Origin: Actinacidiphila acidipaludis
GTDB taxonomy: Bacteria > Actinomycetota > Actinomycetes > Streptomycetales > Streptomycetaceae
Length of the DNA stretch: 64,000 bases
Reading direction: 5' to 3'
NCBI RefSeq assembly: GCF_019890725.1
Contig: NZ_JAINZZ010000045.1
Span: 1-64,000 of the forward strand
The translations under genes and the position numbers were made by a program. The notes beneath the pieces are model-generated. The model was given only the letters and a program-made list of their open reading frames with translations, ran no database searches and had not been told where the DNA came from. Positions 1 through 8,382 of this stretch are shown here, piece by piece. How positions within the stretch are numbered: position 1 is the first letter of the stretch; each line of letters begins with the position of its first letter.

Positions 1-363
1 ACCGACGGCTACGGTCGCTGGGACGGCGCCGCCGCGATGAACGCGCTGCTCGACCGGGGCGAGCGCCCCGACGCGGTCTTCGCGTACAACGACCTGATGG
101 CGCTGGGCGCGATGCGCGCCCTGGTCGAGCGCGGGCTGCGGGTGCCGCAGGACATCTCCGTCGTCGGCTTCGACGACGTGGAGGAGGGCCGCTTCTCCAC
201 GATCGCGCTGACCACCGTCTCCCCGGACAAGCAGGCCATCGCCCGGCTCGCCGTCGAACGCGTGGTGGCCCGGCTGACCGGCGCCCCGGACATGCGCCCC
301 GAGCGGATCCAGCCCGGCTACACGCTCATCGCCCGCGAGTCCAGCTCCCCGCCGGTCGCCTGA
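1..363 (+). CDS. LacI-family transcriptional regulator, C-terminal part
   Basis: The gene enters from the left edge; about 120 codons are visible before the TGA at 361. They encode the end of a LacI-family sugar-binding domain: the [19 protein letters not shown] segment, then [13 protein letters not shown], then the typical [20 protein letters not shown] helix. No DNA-binding part is in the window. The sequence is very close to the end of the repressor at 8383-9534, including the GAMRAL, GLRVP and VGFDD blocks, so the two are paralogues in the same orientation on either side of the sugar importer. Its target cannot be read here. It is followed by a strong hairpin at 431-476. Confidence 0.93.
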   Translation, partial: TDGYGRWDGAAAMNALLDRGERPDAVFAYNDLMALGAMRALVERGLRVPQDISVVGFDDVEEGRFSTIALTTVSPDKQAIARLAVERVVARLTGAPDMRPERIQPGYTLIARESSSPPVA

Positions 364-430
364 CGCGGCGGCCGCGCGGCTGAAGCGGCGCCCGAAGCCG
401 TCTCCGAGGCCGTCATCCGAGGCCGCCACC

Positions 431-476
431 CGCAGGCCGGCCCAGCACGGGAGCACCCGTGCCGGGCCGGCCTGCG
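431..476. terminator. Strong intrinsic hairpin after the LacI fragment
   Basis: Positions 431-443 pair with 464-476 (13 bp), and 445-451 pair with 456-462 (7 bp), with one A/C mismatch and an AGCA loop. There is no T-run, as is usual in streptomycetes. It lies 70 bp after the regulator stop and before the converging gene at 604, so it may stop transcription from both sides. Confidence 0.8.
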
Positions 477-526
477 GCGTGCCCGTATGCCGCCTCCGCC
501 CGCCCCGGTGTCCCGGACCCCAGTGC

Positions 527-556
527 GCCCGCCCGCCTCCGGGGAGACGGGCGGGC
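527..556. terminator. Second hairpin between convergent genes
   Basis: GCCCGCCCG (527-535) pairs with CGGGCGGGC (548-556) around a 12-nt loop that can itself pair partly. It lies 48 bp past the stop of the minus-strand gene at 604 and is a likely terminator for that gene. Confidence 0.65.
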
Positions 557-603
557 GGCGTTCCGCGTGCCGGGGAGGCGACGCCATCACCGCCGTGACG
601 CGG

Positions 604-2838
604 CTACTTGGTCAGGCTGAGCAGGGCGAAGATGCCGCCCACCACGGGACGCGCCTGGAAACCGCTCTGGACGCCCGACACCGTGTCGTACCAGTCGGTG
701 AACGGCACCCGGGTCGGCGTGGCCGTCGCGAAGTCGTACAGGGTGTCGATCAGCACCCGGCTGACCGCGTGCCCGCGCAGCCACGCCGCGGTCCACATCT
801 CCCAGTCGGCCTTGGTGTACGAGTGGCGCGGGTCGAGCGGCACGCCGTACTGGTTGACCTGCGTCAGGTACCAGTCGCCCTCCTCCTTGGCCACCGACGC
901 CGGGACGAGATCGAGCCCGAGCAGCGCGTCGGGGTAGCCGTTGTACTTCAGGCTCCAGGTGCCCGGCTGGTCGTAGGCGAGCTTGAGGTGGTCAGGCGTG
1001 GTGTCCTGCGCCTTGGTCACCCACTGCCCGATGTAGTCCTTGGCGGTGGAGCGGTAGCGGGTGGCGTCGGTCGCGTTGCCCGCGGCCGTCGCGATCTGCG
1101 CCATCGCGCCGATCGCGAGGATGCCCTTGAGCGCCAGGTTGGCGCTGTGCGCGATGAACCCGGTGAAGTCGTCCGTCTGGTTCTGGTACCCCGGGTCGAG
1201 CGCGTTGGCCACCAGGTAGTCGGTCCACTGCCGCAGGATCGCGTAGTGGTCGGTGGCGAACGCCTTGGCCGTCGCCGCGTCGGCCCGCGCGAGGTAGGCC
1301 GCGGTCATCAGGAGCATGTTGGCCGACTCCTCGACCGGCATGTCCTCCTCGTTGCCGTCGTTGTGGCCGCTGGCGTTGGGGTAGCTGGAGCCCAGGTCGT
1401 GCTCGGCGAACTCCTTGGGCCAGCCGCCGTTCTCGGCGTAGTCCAGGATCGGTTCGAGCAGCAGGCGCAGATACCCGGGGTCGGTGTAGAGGAACACCGG
1501 GATCGTCGGGTAGGTGACGTCCACCGAGGAGACGTTGCCGTCGGAGGAGATCTCCTTCAGGAACGCCCACGGCTTGCCGTTGCGGCTGACGAGTTCGGTG
1601 GCGCCGTAGGCCTGGCGCAGCGACAGCGCGCACAGCGCCGCGTACTTGGCGCCGCCGGCCGCCGTGGCGTCGCGCTGGATGCGGCGGTCGAGGGAGTCCG
1701 TGCGGGACCGCGCGTCGTCCGCGTCGGCGTGGAAGTACCCCACCATGTCCTGCCAGGTGGACCAGTAGGACTTCCACAGCGGCGGGAGCTGGGTGCCCAG
1801 GTAGCTCACCGAGGGCTCACGGACGTGCCCGATCGACAGGGCCGCGGTGCGCGGCGCGTTGCGCACGCTGCCCAGGTCGAAGTGGAAGGCGAACACCGGC
1901 CAGCGGTCGTTGATCGCGCGCGGCTGCGCGGTGTCCGCGGTGTTGCCGAGCTTGCCGTTCGCCAGCGCCGCGGGACGCACGTCGGTGTCCGCGCCGATCT
2001 GCCAGGTCAGCCCGTCCTGGTTGGCGGCGCTCCACACCACCGTGCCCCAGGACGCGGTGTCGGCGGTCTCGCGGAGGACCTGCGGGCTGTCCGGAGCGAA
2101 GGACAACGATGTCAGGCTGGGGCCCGCGCCCGCGGCCGGCACCTGCTCCTGCGCCCAGTGGATCTTCGTGCCGGAGTTGCCGTGCGCCCACTCGCCCGAG
2201 ATGTCGAAGTACAGGCCGACGTCGTGCGCCTTGCCGTCGAGCGAGCGCACCTCGGCGAAGATGTACGACAGCGGCATCGACTGGCGGCGCAGGTCGCCCG
2301 GTTCGACCGGGGACAGGAACGTCAGGGTCAGCCGCACCCCGCCGCCCTCGAGTTCGAACCGCGAACGCGTCGCGGTCAGCGTCAGCGACCGCTGCGCCAG
2401 CCCGCGCGGCAGGGGGTGGTCGGGCACGTTCGGGGCGCCGAGGAACAGGTAGTTCTGGCCGTCGATGACGGCGATGCCGGTCATGGCGGTGACACGGCCG
2501 GTCCAGAAGGTCGGCCAGTGGCCGGCCGGAACGTCGGCCGCCATCCAGGTGCTCAGGTACGGGGAGCGGACCGCGAGCGGCACGGCCGGGGGCCGCAGCG
2601 GGTCGAAGGCCGAGAGCGCGGGGCTGCCGGACGCGGACGTGGCGGGGGCGGACCCCGCCGTCGTCGACGGCTCGGCCTGCGCGGCGGTTACCACGCCGGG
2701 CAGCAGTGCCACCCCGGCCGCGCCCAGGCCCACCGCGCCGGACCGGGCCAGCAGCCCGCGGCGGCTCACGCCCCCGGCGTCGCTGCGGGATTCGCCGCCG
2801 GCACCCGGGGCGGCGGACGGGTTGATGCTTTCGGACAT
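604..2838 (-). CDS. Tat-secreted DUF4965 / glutaminase A-like protein
   Basis: 744 residues. The ATG at 2838 has GGAGG 7 nt upstream. The N-terminus carries a twin-arginine signal (SRRGLLARSGAVG, Arg26-Arg27) followed by an Ala-rich hydrophobic stretch. The mature part has the order seen in GtaA-like proteins: DUF5127-type beta domain, then DUF4965, then DUF1793, with landmarks such as MVGYFHADADDA, YPTIPVFLYTDPGYLR, EDMPVEESANMLLM and WEMWTAAW near the C-terminus. The family is named after a fungal glutaminase, but the fold is that of an (alpha/alpha)6 glycosidase. Divergence from a sugar importer, with a shared CAACGTTG site, favours a role on a glycoside or glycoconjugate. I infer a secreted hydrolase; the substrate is unknown. 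Confidence 0.85.
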   Translation of the reverse strand: MSESINPSAAPGAGGESRSDAGGVSRRGLLARSGAVGLGAAGVALLPGVVTAAQAEPSTTAGSAPATSASGSPALSAFDPLRPPAVPLAVRSPYLSTWMAADVPAGHWPTFWTGRVTAMTGIAVIDGQNYLFLGAPNVPDHPLPRGLAQRSLTLTATRSRFELEGGGVRLTLTFLSPVEPGDLRRQSMPLSYIFAEVRSLDGKAHDVGLYFDISGEWAHGNSGTKIHWAQEQVPAAGAGPSLTSLSFAPDSPQVLRETADTASWGTVVWSAANQDGLTWQIGADTDVRPAALANGKLGNTADTAQPRAINDRWPVFAFHFDLGSVRNAPRTAALSIGHVREPSVSYLGTQLPPLWKSYWSTWQDMVGYFHADADDARSRTDSLDRRIQRDATAAGGAKYAALCALSLRQAYGATELVSRNGKPWAFLKEISSDGNVSSVDVTYPTIPVFLYTDPGYLRLLLEPILDYAENGGWPKEFAEHDLGSSYPNASGHNDGNEEDMPVEESANMLLMTAAYLARADAATAKAFATDHYAILRQWTDYLVANALDPGYQNQTDDFTGFIAHSANLALKGILAIGAMAQIATAAGNATDATRYRSTAKDYIGQWVTKAQDTTPDHLKLAYDQPGTWSLKYNGYPDALLGLDLVPASVAKEEGDWYLTQVNQYGVPLDPRHSYTKADWEMWTAAWLRGHAVSRVLIDTLYDFATATPTRVPFTDWYDTVSGVQSGFQARPVVGGIFALLSLTK

Positions 2839-3050
2839 GCCAAGACCTCCTGGAGCGTCACACCGGCCTGCGGCAGGCGGGCCGGCGGACGGCGTCGTCG
2901 GGACGGCTCCGGTCGCTCCCGGGCGGGGGCGGTGAGGGTCCGCACGCGACGAGGCGGCGGCGCATGGCCCGGAGGTGAGCGGTCGGTGCCGGGAGGGCAG
3001 AGAGCGCGGATCCGGTGGACACCGCGGCGGCTCTCTCGGCCCCCTCAAGT

Positions 3051-3064
3051 AACAACGTTGGAAA
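3051..3064. promoter_or_regulatory. CAACGTTG operator, DUF4965 side
   Basis: AACAACGTTGGAAA contains the perfect 8-bp palindrome CAACGTTG. An almost identical copy lies at 3308. The site is about 215 bp upstream of the DUF4965 start in the 556-bp divergent gap 2839-3394. LacI-family operators are short palindromes with a central CG, and a LacI-family gene ends the plus-strand operon, so it is the natural ligand (inference). Confidence 0.65.
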
Positions 3065-3275
3065 GCACCGGAATGACAGCACGCTCCCGGCGGCGTTGTC
3101 CAGACCCAGGGCGGGTTCTTCCGCCCGGAATGTCGACTCCACGTCCTCCGCGCCCAGTTCAGGGCCGTGTGCAGCCCCACTCACCTGTGACTCTCGGGAC
3201 CGCCGGGACGCCGGTGACCAACTGGCCCCGAGGCGGGTGTTTCTGACCGCCGAGCAGAAATCCTTGCACGGACGC

Positions 3276-3304
3276 TTGACAGTGTCCGGCGGTTGCCGCA
3301 GGGT
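3276..3304 (+). promoter_or_regulatory. Probable promoter of the YtfQ-type importer operon
   Basis: TTGACA at 3276-3281 is a perfect -35 box. With a 17-nt spacer the -10 region is CAGGGT (3299-3304), four of six matches to the streptomycete TAGGAT pattern. The operator copy at 3308-3321 directly follows, so a bound repressor would cover the transcription start. Confidence 0.6.
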
Positions 3305-3307
3305 CTC

Positions 3308-3321
3308 TACAACGTTGGAAA
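3308..3321. promoter_or_regulatory. CAACGTTG operator, importer side
   Basis: TACAACGTTGGAAA matches the site at 3051 in 13 of 14 positions. It sits just downstream of the predicted -10 box of the importer operon and about 75 bp before its start codon. This fits repression by the LacI-family protein encoded in the same operon. Confidence 0.7.
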
Positions 3322-3394
3322 CAGCGGCGGAGGACAGCGACTGCTCCCCGCACCCTCACCCGACCTTCACTGCCCCCGAGGATGTGATCGGCGC

Positions 3395-4510
3395 ATGAAG
3401 ACGCTTCCGCGCGCCAAGACCCTGGCAGCCGCGATGCTCACGGCCGGCCTGTGCCTTTCCGCCGCCGCGTGCACCAACTCCGGCAACGACTCGGCGAAAT
3501 CGCCGTCGAGCAGCGCCTCGGACAACACCGCGGCCGCACAGCAGGTGGCGACGCCGACCGACAGTGCCTCCGGTCCGGCGTGCACCGCCGACAGATACGC
3601 CGGCGGCGTTGCCAAGCTGAACATCACCGACGGCAAGACCGTCGTCGGCTTCTCCCAGTCGGAGTCGACCAGCAACCCGTTCCGCGCCACCGAGACCAAG
3701 AGCATCGAGAACGAGGCGAAGCGGCTCGGCGTCAAGCTCATCGAGCGCAACGCCAACGCCGACGTCAACGCCCAGAACTCGCAGATCCAGGACATGATCG
3801 CGCAGGGCGCCAAGGTCCTGATCGTGGCCCCGGAGAACTCCGACGGCCTCGGTCCGGCCCTCGCCGAGGCCAAGTCCAAGAAGATCCCGGTGCTCACCAT
3901 CGACCGCACGGTCACCGGCACCGCCTGCACCGACTTCATCGCCTTCATCGGCTCGAACTTCTACGGTCAGGCGCAGATCGCCGCCGACGACCTCAACACG
4001 GCGACGGGCGGCAACGCGCACGTGGCGATCCTGACCGGAACGCCCGGCAACAACGTCACCACCGACCGGACCAAGGGCTTCCAGGACCAGGTCAAGGCGA
4101 AGTACCCGAACATCAAGATCGTCGCCTCGCAGACCGGCAACTTCGCCCAGACCGACGGCCAGAAGGTGATGGAGCAGCTGCTCCAGGCGCACTCCGACAT
4201 CAACGCCGTCTACGCCGAGAACGACGAGATGGCCCTGGGCGCGATCCAGGCGATCCGGTCGGCCGGGAAGACCCCCGGCAAGGACGTCAAGATCGTCACC
4301 ATCGACGGCATCCAGCAGATGGTGCAGAACGTCGCCGACGGCCTGGCCGTCGCGGACATCGAGACCAACCCGCGGTTCGGCCCGCTGGCCTTCCAGTCGC
4401 TGCAGAACTTCTACGGCACGGCCGGTGTGCAGGACAAGGTGATCATCAAGGACGGCCACTTCACCACGGCCAACGCCAAGCAGGCCCTGGCGCAGGGGCT
4501 CGTGTACTGA
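3395..4510 (+). CDS. Sugar ABC transporter substrate-binding lipoprotein, YtfQ-like
   Basis: 371 residues. The start is the ATG at 3395 because it opens a lipoprotein signal: hydrophobic core, then LSAAAC with the lipidated Cys at 26 and a Ser/Thr/Asn-rich linker. The mature part is a periplasmic-binding-protein-like sugar binder of the YtfQ group: NPFRATETKSIENEA near the N-terminus and AVYAENDEMALGAIQAI plus APENSDG blocks that resemble E. coli YtfQ closely. YtfQ binds galactofuranose, and relatives take arabinofuranose. It is the first gene of the operon and is followed by the ATPase after 123 bp. GAGGA lies 12 nt upstream of the start. Confidence 0.92.
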   Translation: MKTLPRAKTLAAAMLTAGLCLSAAACTNSGNDSAKSPSSSASDNTAAAQQVATPTDSASGPACTADRYAGGVAKLNITDGKTVVGFSQSESTSNPFRATETKSIENEAKRLGVKLIERNANADVNAQNSQIQDMIAQGAKVLIVAPENSDGLGPALAEAKSKKIPVLTIDRTVTGTACTDFIAFIGSNFYGQAQIAADDLNTATGGNAHVAILTGTPGNNVTTDRTKGFQDQVKAKYPNIKIVASQTGNFAQTDGQKVMEQLLQAHSDINAVYAENDEMALGAIQAIRSAGKTPGKDVKIVTIDGIQQMVQNVADGLAVADIETNPRFGPLAFQSLQNFYGTAGVQDKVIIKDGHFTTANAKQALAQGLVY

Positions 4511-4633
4511 CCGTCGCGCCGGCTGACCACCCCGGGCCGGAGGAGAACCCGCACACGCGGCATCGCCCTCCGGCCCGGACCGGCGCCCCGGGCCGCCTGC
4601 CGGCAGCCCCGTACGAGGAGGCGGAGAACGACC

Positions 4634-6298
4634 ATGGTCCAGCAGGACCTCGACCCCCGCGGTGACTCCGTTCTGGAGGTATCGGGGGTGCACAAGAGCT
4701 TCGCGGGCGTGCACGCGCTGCGCGATGTGGACTTCGCGCTGCGGCCCGCCGAGGTGCACGCGCTGATCGGCGAGAACGGCGCGGGCAAGTCCACCCTGAT
4801 CAAGGTGATCACCGGCGTCTACCGGCCGGACAGCGGCACCGTCCGGCTGGACGGCCGCGAACGCGACTTCCGCAACCCGCTGGAGGCGCAGGCCGCCGGG
4901 ATCTCCACGATCTACCAGGAAGTCAACCTGGTCCCGTTGATGTCGGTCGCCCGCAACCTGTTCCTGGGCCGCGAGCCGCGGCGTTTCGGCCTGGTGGACG
5001 TGGGCCGGATGAACCGCGAGGCCGCCGAGGTGCTCGGCCGCTACGGCGTCGACGTCGACGTCACCCGGCCGCTGCGCACCCTGGGCCTGGGCGCCCAGCA
5101 GATGGTCGCGCTGGCCCGCGCGGTGCAGATCGACGCCCGCGTCGTCATCATGGACGAGCCCACCTCGTCCCTGGAACCGCGCGAGGTCGAGACGCTGTTC
5201 TCGGTGATCCGCCGCCTCAAGGAGCAGGGCATCGCGGTCGTCTACGTCAGCCACCGGCTCGACGAGCTGTACGCGATCTGCGACCGGGTGACCGTGATGC
5301 GCGACGGCGAGGTCGTCCACACCGGCGAGATCGCCCAGCTGGAGCGGCTGCGGCTGATCTCCCTGATGCTGGGCCGCGAGATGGCCACCGTACGGGACAA
5401 GGGCACCACGGCCTTCGACACCGACCGGCACGAACGGCAGACCGGCCGGCCGGTTCTCTCCGCCGAGGGACTGACGGTCCGCCACCGCCTGCACGACGTC
5501 TCCCTGGACATCCACCCCGGCGAGGTCGTCGGCCTCGGCGGTCTGCTCGGCGCGGGCCGCAGCGAGACCGCCAAGGCGATCGTCGGCGCGCTCGGCACCG
5601 ACGCCGGCTCCGTCGAGATCGAGGGCAAGCCGCTGCACCGGCGCAGCCCCGCCGCCGCGATCCGGGCCGGCGTCGTGATGCTCGCCGAGGACCGCAAGGC
5701 CGAGGGCATCATCCCGAACCTGTCGGTCCGCGAGAACATCTCGCTCGCCGCGCTGCCCCGGCTCTCCCGGGCCGGCGTGGTCTCCCAGGCCAAGCAGGAC
5801 GAGGTCGTCCGCCTCTTCATGGAACGCCTGCGGATCAAGGCGTCCGGGCCGGACCAGAAGGTCAGCGACCTGTCCGGCGGCAACCAGCAGAAGGTGCTGC
5901 TGGCCCGCTGGCTGTGCCTCAACCCGAAGGTGCTGCTGCTGGACGAGCCCACCCGCGGCATCGACGTCGGCGCCAAGGCGGAGGTGCAGTCCATCATCGA
6001 CGAACTCGCCGCCGACGGCCTCGGCGTGCTGCTCATCTCCTCCGACCTGGAGGAGCTGATCGAGGGCTCGGACCGCGTGGTCATCCTCAAGGACGGGCAC
6101 GTGGTGGGGAACCTCGACGGCGAGGACGTCAGCGAGGACGGCCTGCTCGACGCGCTGGCCACCGCGCCGCCGCTGTCGCCCGACGACCCCGACCTTCCCG
6201 AACAACCCGGCCCGGCCACCGGGCCCGAGAACCCCGGCGGGACGCCGCGGGCCGGATCGGACCCGGCCGCCGCGCCCGTGAAGGAGAAGCAGCGATGA
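4634..6298 (+). CDS. Sugar ABC transporter ATP-binding protein, YtfR-like
   Basis: 554 residues with the two fused ABC domains of the monosaccharide class. The first has Walker A GENGAGKST (46-54) and Walker B VVIMDEPTSSLEP. The second has the degenerate P-loop GLLGAGRSE normal for this class, then LSGGNQQKVLLARW and LLLDEPTRGIDVG. The protein powers import through the two permeases that follow. A Pro/Gly/Ala-rich tail of about 45 residues extends past the usual end. The stop overlaps the next start (ATGA), showing translational coupling. A GGAG lies 7 nt before the ATG. Confidence 0.95.
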   Translation: MVQQDLDPRGDSVLEVSGVHKSFAGVHALRDVDFALRPAEVHALIGENGAGKSTLIKVITGVYRPDSGTVRLDGRERDFRNPLEAQAAGISTIYQEVNLVPLMSVARNLFLGREPRRFGLVDVGRMNREAAEVLGRYGVDVDVTRPLRTLGLGAQQMVALARAVQIDARVVIMDEPTSSLEPREVETLFSVIRRLKEQGIAVVYVSHRLDELYAICDRVTVMRDGEVVHTGEIAQLERLRLISLMLGREMATVRDKGTTAFDTDRHERQTGRPVLSAEGLTVRHRLHDVSLDIHPGEVVGLGGLLGAGRSETAKAIVGALGTDAGSVEIEGKPLHRRSPAAAIRAGVVMLAEDRKAEGIIPNLSVRENISLAALPRLSRAGVVSQAKQDEVVRLFMERLRIKASGPDQKVSDLSGGNQQKVLLARWLCLNPKVLLLDEPTRGIDVGAKAEVQSIIDELAADGLGVLLISSDLEELIEGSDRVVILKDGHVVGNLDGEDVSEDGLLDALATAPPLSPDDPDLPEQPGPATGPENPGGTPRAGSDPAAAPVKEKQR

Positions 6299-7260
6299 CC
6301 TCCCTCACCTGGACCGGACCCGCGCTCGACCGCGCACGGGTCCGGCGCCTGCTCCAGGACTACGGCGTCTACGCCGCGCTGGCCGTGCTGTTCGTCGTCG
6401 CGGTCGGCCTGGACACCTCCTTCGTGCAGATGAGCAACATCCGCGTCCAGCTCTTCCAGGTCGCGCCCACCCTGCTGGTGGCCCTGGGCATGGCCCTGGT
6501 CATCGGCACCGAGGGCATCGACCTGTCGGTCGGCGCGGTGATCGCGCTCGCCGCATCGGTGGTGCCGCTCTACGTCGGCTACGGAATGCTTCCCGCGCTG
6601 GCCGTGTCCCTGCTGCTGGGCGCCGTGTCCGGCGCGGTCGGCGGCGCGATGGTGGCCCTGGCCCGTATCCAGCCGATCGTGGCCACCCTCTCGCTGATGA
6701 TCGGCGTCCGCGGACTGGCCGAGATCGTCAACGGCAACTCCGCCAAGCCGGTCACCCAGTCCGGCCTGCTCGACCTCGGCTCGCAGAGCGTGGCCGGCAT
6801 CCCCGAGATGGCCTGGATCGCCGGGATCTGCGCGCTGCTGACCGGGCTGCTGGTGCGGCGCACCACCTTCGGCCGGCAACTCGTCGCCATCGGCGACAAC
6901 CGCCAGGCCAGCCGGCTGTCCGGACTCCCGGTGCGCCGGGTGCTGATCACCGTCTACGTGATCTCCGGCGTCCTCTCCGCGCTGGCGGGTGTGCTGATCG
7001 TCGGTCACGGCGCCGAGGCGGACCCGGCCAACCAGGGACTGAACATGGAGCTGAACGCGATCACCGCGGTGGTCGTCGGCGGCACGCCGCTCAGCGGCGG
7101 CCGGGTGCGCGTGCTCGGCACGGTTGCCGGCGCGCTGTTCATGCAGCTGATCACCGCCGTGCTCACCCAGCACAACGTGCACACCTCGTACACCCAGATC
7201 GTGGAGGCCGCGATCATCTGCTTCGCGGTCTACGCCTCCCAGGAGCGTGGTACCCGATGA
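6295..7260 (+). CDS. Sugar ABC transporter permease, YtfT-like
   Basis: 321 residues with eight to ten hydrophobic segments. The BPD_transp_2 signature of this class is clear: GTEGIDLSVGAVIALAAS and, near the C-terminus, NAITAVVVGGTPLSGGRV. It forms half of the membrane channel with the product of the next gene. Both ends overlap neighbours by the ATGA arrangement, so the ATPase and both permeases are translated as a coupled set. Confidence 0.94.
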   Translation: MTSLTWTGPALDRARVRRLLQDYGVYAALAVLFVVAVGLDTSFVQMSNIRVQLFQVAPTLLVALGMALVIGTEGIDLSVGAVIALAASVVPLYVGYGMLPALAVSLLLGAVSGAVGGAMVALARIQPIVATLSLMIGVRGLAEIVNGNSAKPVTQSGLLDLGSQSVAGIPEMAWIAGICALLTGLLVRRTTFGRQLVAIGDNRQASRLSGLPVRRVLITVYVISGVLSALAGVLIVGHGAEADPANQGLNMELNAITAVVVGGTPLSGGRVRVLGTVAGALFMQLITAVLTQHNVHTSYTQIVEAAIICFAVYASQERGTR

Positions 7261-8261
7261 CCTCCGCCGTGCTGCCGCCGCCGGCCACCGCCAAGGCCCG
7301 CGCCCCGCGGGCCACGCTCGGCGAGCGGATCGCCTCCCAGGTGCAGCGCCGCGGTGCGCTCGCGGTCCTGGTGCTGGTGGTCGCCATCGCCTCGGCCACC
7401 TCCTCGACCTTCCCCACCTGGTCCAACATCAGCAGCATCCTGGGCAACAACGCCTTCGTCTGGCTGCTGGCCCTCGGCATGACCTTCGTCATCATGACCG
7501 GCGGCATCGACCTGTCGGTGGGCTCGATGTACGCGCTCGGGGGAGTGCTCGGGGCCTACGGGTCCACCCACGGCACCTGGCTCGCCGTCCTGCTGCCGCT
7601 CGCGGTGGGCGCGGCCTGGGGCACGGTGCAGGGACTGCTGGTCGCCAAGGCGGGCATGGCCCCGTTCATCGTCACCCTCGTCGGACTGCTCGGACTGCGC
7701 GGACTCCTCCAGGCGGTCACCGACGAGGGCGCCACCACCTACCTCGTGCCGCAGCACTCGGCGTTCCGCCACCTGGGCTCGGGCGTGTGGACCCCGGTGC
7801 TGATCACCGCGGCGTTCTTCGTGCTCGGCATCGTCCTGCTGACCCGCACCCGTTTCGGCCACACCCTCACCGCCATGGGCGGCAACGAGAACGCGGCCGT
7901 CCTGCTCGGCCTGCCCGTCGCCCGCACCAAGGTGACGGTCTACCTGCTGTCCGGCACCCTGGCCGCCGCGGCGGGGGCGCTCGGCGGCGCCCGGCTCGGC
8001 TCGGGTGTGACCACCATCGGCATCGGCTACGAACTCACCGCCATCGCCTCGGTGGTGATCGGCGGCACGCTGCTCACCGGCGGCAGCGGCTCGGTCGGGG
8101 GCACCGCGGCGGGCGTCCTGCTGCTCGCGGTGATCCACAACCTGATCGACCACTACTTCTCGCAGTACGGCTCCGCCTTCACCGACACCGTCAACGGCGG
8201 TTTCCTGGCGGCCGTGGTGCTGCTGCAGACCCTGCTCAGCCGCAAGCAGCAGCTCGAATGA
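7257..8261 (+). CDS. Sugar ABC transporter permease, YjfF-like
   Basis: 334 residues, membrane protein with the class motif MTGGIDLSVGSMYALGG and the late ELTAIASVVIGGTLLTGG block. Two distinct permeases in one operon is the YtfT/YjfF arrangement and differs from the single permease of AraFGH or RbsABC systems; the arabinose importer at 53-57 kb has only one. The start overlaps the stop of the previous gene. A 121-bp gap separates it from the repressor gene. Confidence 0.94.
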   Translation: MTSAVLPPPATAKARAPRATLGERIASQVQRRGALAVLVLVVAIASATSSTFPTWSNISSILGNNAFVWLLALGMTFVIMTGGIDLSVGSMYALGGVLGAYGSTHGTWLAVLLPLAVGAAWGTVQGLLVAKAGMAPFIVTLVGLLGLRGLLQAVTDEGATTYLVPQHSAFRHLGSGVWTPVLITAAFFVLGIVLLTRTRFGHTLTAMGGNENAAVLLGLPVARTKVTVYLLSGTLAAAAGALGGARLGSGVTTIGIGYELTAIASVVIGGTLLTGGSGSVGGTAAGVLLLAVIHNLIDHYFSQYGSAFTDTVNGGFLAAVVLLQTLLSRKQQLE

Positions 8262-8382
8262 CCGCCGCACCGGCCGCGGCCGCGGCGCCGGCCGGACACG
8301 CCGGGCGGGCCGCGGCCGGCCCCGGCCGGTCACCGCGTGAGCCCGGGCGTCAGCCCCTGGCAGCCGAAGGAGAGGAGCCGCC

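Noticed and set aside
487-3246. Long plus-strand open frame of about 900 codons opposite the DUF4965 gene
   Set aside because: It is Arg/Gly/Val-rich without domain motifs and mirrors the GC-rich third positions of the real minus-strand gene.
3293-3394. Upstream TTG start extending the YtfQ-like protein by 34 residues
   Set aside because: It would start before the operator and bury the lipoprotein signal; the ATG at 3395 gives a normal signal.
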